From Mesorhizobium sp. LMG 17147 (GTDB lineage Bacteria > Pseudomonadota > Alphaproteobacteria > Rhizobiales > Rhizobiaceae), in NCBI RefSeq assembly GCF_024297145.1, contig NZ_JANCTC010000003.1:248001-312000 (forward strand): a stretch of 64,000 nucleotides of DNA, given 5' to 3'. The notes beneath the pieces are model-generated. The model saw only the letters and a program-made list of their open reading frames with translations, searched no databases and was not told the origin of the DNA. A program made the position numbers and the translations under genes. Below, piece after piece: positions 60,305 to 64,000 of the stretch. Positions within the stretch are counted from its first letter, which is position 1; the number at the start of each line of letters is the position of its first letter.

Positions 60305-61171
60305 TCAACGCTCCGCGTCATAATTGGTCATCACGGTGTAGAACACCCACGACAACAGCAGGACGATAAGGAAGTAGACCAGCGACATCGCCGCCGCCGG
60401 GCCGAGGTCGAACTGGCCGAGCGCGGTCTTGACGAGATCAATCGAAAGAAAGGTCGTCGAGTTGCCGGGGCCGCCACCGGTGACCACGAACGGCTCCGTG
60501 TAGATCATGAAGCTATCCATGAAGCGCAGCAGCACGGCGATCAGCAGCACGCGGTTCATCTTCGGCAGCTGGATGTAGCGGAACACCGCCCAGCGCGAGG
60601 CACCGTCGATCTTGGCTGCCTGATAAAAGGCATCCGGGATCGAGACCAGGCCGGCATAGCAGAGCAGAACGACGAGGCTGGTCCAATGCCAGACGTCCAT
60701 GATGATGACCGTGACCCAGGCATCATATGGGTCTTGCACATAATTATAGTCGATGCCGAGCGCGTTGACGTAATAGCCGAGCAGGCCAATGTCGTTGCGC
60801 CCGAACACCTGCCAGATGGTGCCGACGACGTTCCACGGGATCAGCAGCGGCAACGCCATCAAAACAAGGCACACAGGCACGCCCCAACCCTTCTTCGGCA
60901 TATTGAGCGCAATGAAGATGCCGAGCGGCACTTCGATCGCCAGGATGATAAAGGAGAAGACAAGGTTGCGGATCATCGCCCGCCAGAAGCGGCTCGAGGC
61001 AAGCAGTTCCTCGAACCATTCCGTGCCGGCCCAGAAGAAGACGTTATTGCCGAAAGTGTCCTGCACCGAATAATTGACGACCGTCATCAGCGGTATGACC
61101 GCCGAGAACGCCACCAGCAGCAGCACCGGCAGCACCAGGAACCAGGCTCTATTGTTCCAGGTCTTTTCCAC
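60305..61171 (-). CDS. glpP: Glycerol ABC transporter permease GlpP
   Basis: A 288-residue MalF-type permease with six membrane segments. I choose GTG at 61171 (reading as MEKTWNNRAWFLVLP) because GGGAG lies upstream and the frame before it, though open for 83 codons, overlaps glpT. The EAA loop reads FYQAAKIDGASRWAVFRYIQLP near residues 186-207. It is one base downstream of glpT and one base upstream of glpQ, so the three are tightly coupled. Confidence 0.88.
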   Translation of the reverse strand: MEKTWNNRAWFLVLPVLLLVAFSAVIPLMTVVNYSVQDTFGNNVFFWAGTEWFEELLASSRFWRAMIRNLVFSFIILAIEVPLGIFIALNMPKKGWGVPVCLVLMALPLLIPWNVVGTIWQVFGRNDIGLLGYYVNALGIDYNYVQDPYDAWVTVIIMDVWHWTSLVVLLCYAGLVSIPDAFYQAAKIDGASRWAVFRYIQLPKMNRVLLIAVLLRFMDSFMIYTEPFVVTGGGPGNSTTFLSIDLVKTALGQFDLGPAAAMSLVYFLIVLLLSWVFYTVMTNYDAER

Positions 61172-61172
61172 T

Positions 61173-62240
61173 TTAGGCTCCCATCTCGACGCGCCAGGAA
61201 TCGGCATAGATGTTGATGCCGGCTGGGTCGAACCGCACCTTCGGATCAGCCGGAACTGTCTCGTCCTCGCCGATGACGGCGGCGATCTCGCGCCCTTCGA
61301 GATTGGCACGGACCACCTTGTGGCGGCCGACGTCCTCGACCTTGCTGATCCGGACGGCCATGCCCTGGCTGCCCAGGCGCACATATTCGGGACGGATGCC
61401 GAGCTCGATGGCGCCGCCACCCGCCTTGGGCACGCCCGGCAGTTCGATCTGCTGCGAGCCCAGCCGCGCAGTCTTGCCGTCGATCGCCACCGGCATGACG
61501 TTCATGCCGGGCGAGCCGATGAAATAGCCAACAAAGGTGTGGCGCGGGCGCTCGAACAGCTCTGCCGGTGTGCCGATCTGTACGATTTCGCCGTCATACA
61601 TGACGACCACCCTGTCGGCGAAGGTCAACGCCTCGGTCTGGTCGTGCGTGACATAGACCATGGTGTAGCCGAACCGGCGGTGAAGCTGCTTCAACTGGGA
61701 GCGCAGCATCCATTTCATATGCGGGTCGATGACGGTCAAAGGCTCGTCGAACAGGATGGCATTTACGTCGGAGCGCACCAGCCCGCGTCCGAGCGAAATT
61801 TTCTGCTTCTGGTCGGCGGTCAGTCCGCGCGCCTTTCGTTTGGCCATATCGGCCAGCCCGGTCATCTCCAGCGTCTCGCGCACCTTACGGTCGACGTCGG
61901 CCTCCGGCACGCCGCGATTGCGCAGCGGGAATGCCAGATTGTCGTAGACGGTCATCGTGTCGTAGATCACCGGGAACTGGAAGACCTGGGCGATGTTGCG
62001 CTCTTGGGTCGACAGATTGGTCACGTTCCTGCCGTTGAACAGCAACTGGCCGTGTGAGGGATGCAGCAATCCCGAAATGATATTGAGCAGCGTAGTCTTG
62101 CCGCAGCCGGACGGGCCGAGCAGCGCATAAGCGCCGCCATCCTCGAAGGTGTGGTGCACTTCCTTCAGCGCGAAATCGGCATCCGTGCGCGGGTTCTGCA
62201 GATAGGAGTGACGGATATGATTGACATCGATGCGCGCCAT
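61173..62240 (-). CDS. glpT: Glycerol ABC transporter ATPase GlpT (degenerate signature motif)
   Basis: The 355-residue MalK-type ATPase has Walker A GPSGCGKT (residues 42-49), a Q-loop in QVFQ near 88, Walker B AILFDEP (D165/E166), and the switch histidine in VTHDQ (H199). The ABC signature, normally LSGGQ, reads LTADQ (residues 140-144), which should weaken the site it contributes to GlpS. A C-terminal regulatory domain follows, from about residue 235. glpS lies nine bases upstream. This is not the E. coli glycerol 3-phosphate antiporter GlpT. Confidence 0.87.
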   Translation of the reverse strand: MARIDVNHIRHSYLQNPRTDADFALKEVHHTFEDGGAYALLGPSGCGKTTLLNIISGLLHPSHGQLLFNGRNVTNLSTQERNIAQVFQFPVIYDTMTVYDNLAFPLRNRGVPEADVDRKVRETLEMTGLADMAKRKARGLTADQKQKISLGRGLVRSDVNAILFDEPLTVIDPHMKWMLRSQLKQLHRRFGYTMVYVTHDQTEALTFADRVVVMYDGEIVQIGTPAELFERPRHTFVGYFIGSPGMNVMPVAIDGKTARLGSQQIELPGVPKAGGGAIELGIRPEYVRLGSQGMAVRISKVEDVGRHKVVRANLEGREIAAVIGEDETVPADPKVRFDPAGINIYADSWRVEMGA

Positions 62241-62249
62241 CGCTTCCTC

Positions 62250-63329
62250 CTAAGCCGCCAGCTTCGGCGCGGCCACGGCGCGGCCGTGCTCGTCGAAGAC
62301 CATGATGTGGCGCGGGTCGATGAACACCTCGACCTCCTCGTCCGGCTCGAAGTCGCGAATGCCGTGGGTCAGCATGACCCAGCGCGCATCGGCAAAATCG
62401 AGATGGATGAAGCTTTCCGATCCGGTGATCTCAGTGATCGTCACCTTTGCGCGCACCGGCACTGCGGCGGCGTTGGGCCGATCGAGGGACAGATGATGCG
62501 GCTGGAAGCCGATCGTATAGATCGCATCGGCAATGCCGAAGAGTTCCGCCGGCACCGGCAATTTCACGCCGCCCTCGAGCAGGAAATCCAGGCCCTTCTT
62601 GGCAAGCACGATGGTGTTGAGCGGCGGATCGGCGAAGGTCCTCGCCGTCACCAGATCGACCGGTTTGCGGAACACTTCGATGGTCGGCCCGAACTGGGTG
62701 ATGCTGCCCTCGGAGAGCGTTGCCGTGTTGCCGCCGAGCAGCAAGGCCTCGTGCGGCTCGGTCGTGGCATAAACAAAGATTGTGCCGGCGGCCGCGAAGA
62801 CTTTCGGCAGTTCCGCGCGTAATTCTTCACGCAGCTTGTAGTCGAGATTGGCGAGCGGCTCGTCGAGCAGCACGAGGCTGGCATTCTTGACGATGGCGCG
62901 GGCCAGCGCGGTGCGCTGCTGCTGGCCGCCCGACAGACTGAGAGGCGTCCGGTCGAGATAGGGCGTGAGTTTGAGAAGGGCGGCCGCATTGCGCACCTCC
63001 CTGTCGATCGTTGCCTGATCTGTGCCGGCTACCCGCAGCGGTGAGGCGATGTTTTCGTAGACCGTCATCGCCGGATAATTGATGAATTGCTGGTAGACCA
63101 TGGCGACGTTGCGCTTTTGCACCGGCATGCCGGTGACATCCTTGCCATCGAACCAGACCGAGCCCGAGGTCGGCACGTCGAGGCCCGCCATCAGCCGCAT
63201 CAGGCTGGTCTTGCCGGAGAGCGTCGGCCCGAGCAGGACGTTGAGCGAGCCGTGCTGAAGCGTCAGCGAGACATCGCGGATATGTTCCGCCGCGCCCACC
63301 GTCTTCGTCACGTTTCTCAGTTCAAGCAT
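62250..63329 (-). CDS. glpS: Glycerol ABC transporter ATPase GlpS (switch histidine replaced)
   Basis: The 359-residue MalK-type ATPase has Walker A GPTLSGKT (residues 34-41), a Q-loop near 80, the intact signature LSGGQ (132-136) and Walker B LVLLDEP (D156/E157). At the switch (H-loop) position it reads ATTEPHEA, so the catalytic histidine is Thr190. A C-terminal OB-like domain follows, from about residue 235. It would form a heterodimer with GlpT. glpD lies 39 bases upstream. Confidence 0.87.
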   Translation of the reverse strand: MLELRNVTKTVGAAEHIRDVSLTLQHGSLNVLLGPTLSGKTSLMRLMAGLDVPTSGSVWFDGKDVTGMPVQKRNVAMVYQQFINYPAMTVYENIASPLRVAGTDQATIDREVRNAAALLKLTPYLDRTPLSLSGGQQQRTALARAIVKNASLVLLDEPLANLDYKLREELRAELPKVFAAAGTIFVYATTEPHEALLLGGNTATLSEGSITQFGPTIEVFRKPVDLVTARTFADPPLNTIVLAKKGLDFLLEGGVKLPVPAELFGIADAIYTIGFQPHHLSLDRPNAAAVPVRAKVTITEITGSESFIHLDFADARWVMLTHGIRDFEPDEEVEVFIDPRHIMVFDEHGRAVAAPKLAA

Positions 63330-63368
63330 GATGCCTCCTCCCAGGCTTTCAGCACCAGTCGGCCGTTC

Positions 63369-64000
63369 CTATTCGGCAGCCGCTACGTGCTGCCGGCTTA
63401 TTCCGCGCATGAACTCGTCGAGCACTGCCGCCTGCTCACGGCTGAGACGCAGGCCGCGCTTGGTCCGGCGCCACAATACATCCTCGGCAGTCATCGCCCA
63501 TTCGTTTTCGGCGAGGTAGCGCACCTCGGCTTCGTAGAGATCGGCGCCGAAGTTGCGGCCAAGATCGACGTTCGATTTGGCGAGGCCCAGCAGCTTCCTT
63601 GCGCGGGTGCCGTAGAGCCGGGTCAACCGGCGGGCCAGCCGCGCGTCGAGGAACGGGTACGCCGTTTTCAGTTTCGCCACCTCAATATCGAAGCCGGTGA
63701 CGGGAAAGTCACCGCCGGGCAGCGGCGCGTTTGCCGTCCATGGCTTGCCGCGCTTGCCGAGAAAACCCTCGATCTTCTCGAGCATCGATTCCGACAATCG
63801 GCGGTAGGTGGTGATCTTGCCGCCAAAGGCATTGACGATCGGGGCGGCACCCTCGCCTCCATCGGCCTTCAGCACATAGTCGCGGGTGGCTTCCTGCGCC
63901 TTTGAGGCGCCATCGTCGTAGAGCGGGCGCACCGCGGAATAGGTCCAGACGATATCCGACGGCTTGACCGGCTGCGCGAAATATTCGCTTGCCGCAGCGC
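63369..64000 (-). CDS. glpD: Aerobic glycerol-3-phosphate dehydrogenase, C-terminal part (partial)
   Basis: The frame runs through the right edge, so about 210 C-terminal residues are seen. The visible part carries VRPLYDDG, then RDYVLKADGGEGAAPIVNAFGGKITTYRRLSE, typical of GlpD near its FAD and substrate site, and a C-terminal helical domain. GlpD oxidises glycerol 3-phosphate to dihydroxyacetone phosphate at the inner membrane, passing electrons to quinone. Position ahead of glpS matches the rhizobial glp operon. Confidence 0.93.
   Translation of the reverse strand, partial: AAASEYFAQPVKPSDIVWTYSAVRPLYDDGASKAQEATRDYVLKADGGEGAAPIVNAFGGKITTYRRLSESMLEKIEGFLGKRGKPWTANAPLPGGDFPVTGFDIEVAKLKTAYPFLDARLARRLTRLYGTRARKLLGLAKSNVDLGRNFGADLYEAEVRYLAENEWAMTAEDVLWRRTKRGLRLSREQAAVLDEFMRGISRQHVAAAE

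Noticed and set aside
61173..62240. E. coli-type GlpT (glycerol 3-phosphate antiporter)
   Set aside because: The protein is an ABC ATPase with Walker motifs, not a 12-helix transporter. The symbol follows rhizobial usage only.

Overview
The window reads as a GC-rich chromosomal segment of an alphaproteobacterium in the order Rhizobiales, most likely Mesorhizobium or a close relative. The basis is gene order (trpD-trpC-moaC-moeA; lexA/comEC/gltX/gltA; the rpsB-tsf-pyrH-frr-uppS-cdsA-rseP-bamA-lpxD-fabZ-lpxA-lpxI-lpxB block), an alphaproteobacterial LexA box, an eipB gene, a BA14K-family protein and a rhizobial-type glycerol ABC transporter operon. Species assignment is inference; no database was searched. 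The region is mostly housekeeping with few mobile traces. I see no CRISPR array, prophage or intact transposase.

Layout. 1-4217 (+): the end of a SurA/PpiD-type peptidyl-prolyl isomerase, then trpD, trpC, moaC and moeA, tightly packed. 4225-6399 (-): a kynurenine formamidase-like hydrolase and kynureninase, i.e. tryptophan breakdown beside tryptophan synthesis. 6400-13066: an intergenic region with a SOS operator, lexA, a convergent comEC, then gltX and gltA. 13069-27300 (-): a 7-bp tandem repeat, then the envelope and translation block from lpxB back to rpsB, holding a RIME-like palindromic repeat and a decayed aldo/keto-reductase tail. 27344-32757: an acyltransferase, eipB, ridA, a glycerophosphodiesterase, a FemAB-like protein and a HIT protein. 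32852-36360 (-): clpA, clpS and a phasin with a clear promoter and palindromic operator candidate. 36558-49862: a D,D-carboxypeptidase with SPOR domain, a VWA plus J-domain pair, sdaA, gatC-GNAT-gatA, a UPF0173 hydrolase, ruvX, small membrane proteins and an AidB-like flavoprotein. 50018-54473 (+): pyrB, a pyrC' pseudo-dihydroorotase, plsY, dprA and a small membrane protein. 54501-55474: an IS-like repeat, tRNA-Lys(TTT) and a BA14K protein. 55504-64000 (-): glycerol catabolism and uptake, transcribed glpD-glpS-glpT-glpP-glpQ-glpU-glpV-glpK.

How the genes work together. The lpx, fabZ, bamA and rseP genes build and assemble the outer membrane. rpsB, tsf, frr, gltX, gatC/gatA and tRNA-Lys serve translation. 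ClpA with ClpS forms an N-degron unfoldase. The glp operon would import glycerol, phosphorylate it (GlpK) and oxidise it (GlpD).

The most interesting observations are these. The two glp ATPases carry complementary defects that fall in a single composite ATP site. The dihydroorotase beside pyrB has lost its metal ligands. GatA carries an insertion of about 33 residues just before its amidase signature. The phasin promoter has a perfect 7+1+7 palindrome exactly in its spacer. dxr is missing from between cdsA and rseP.
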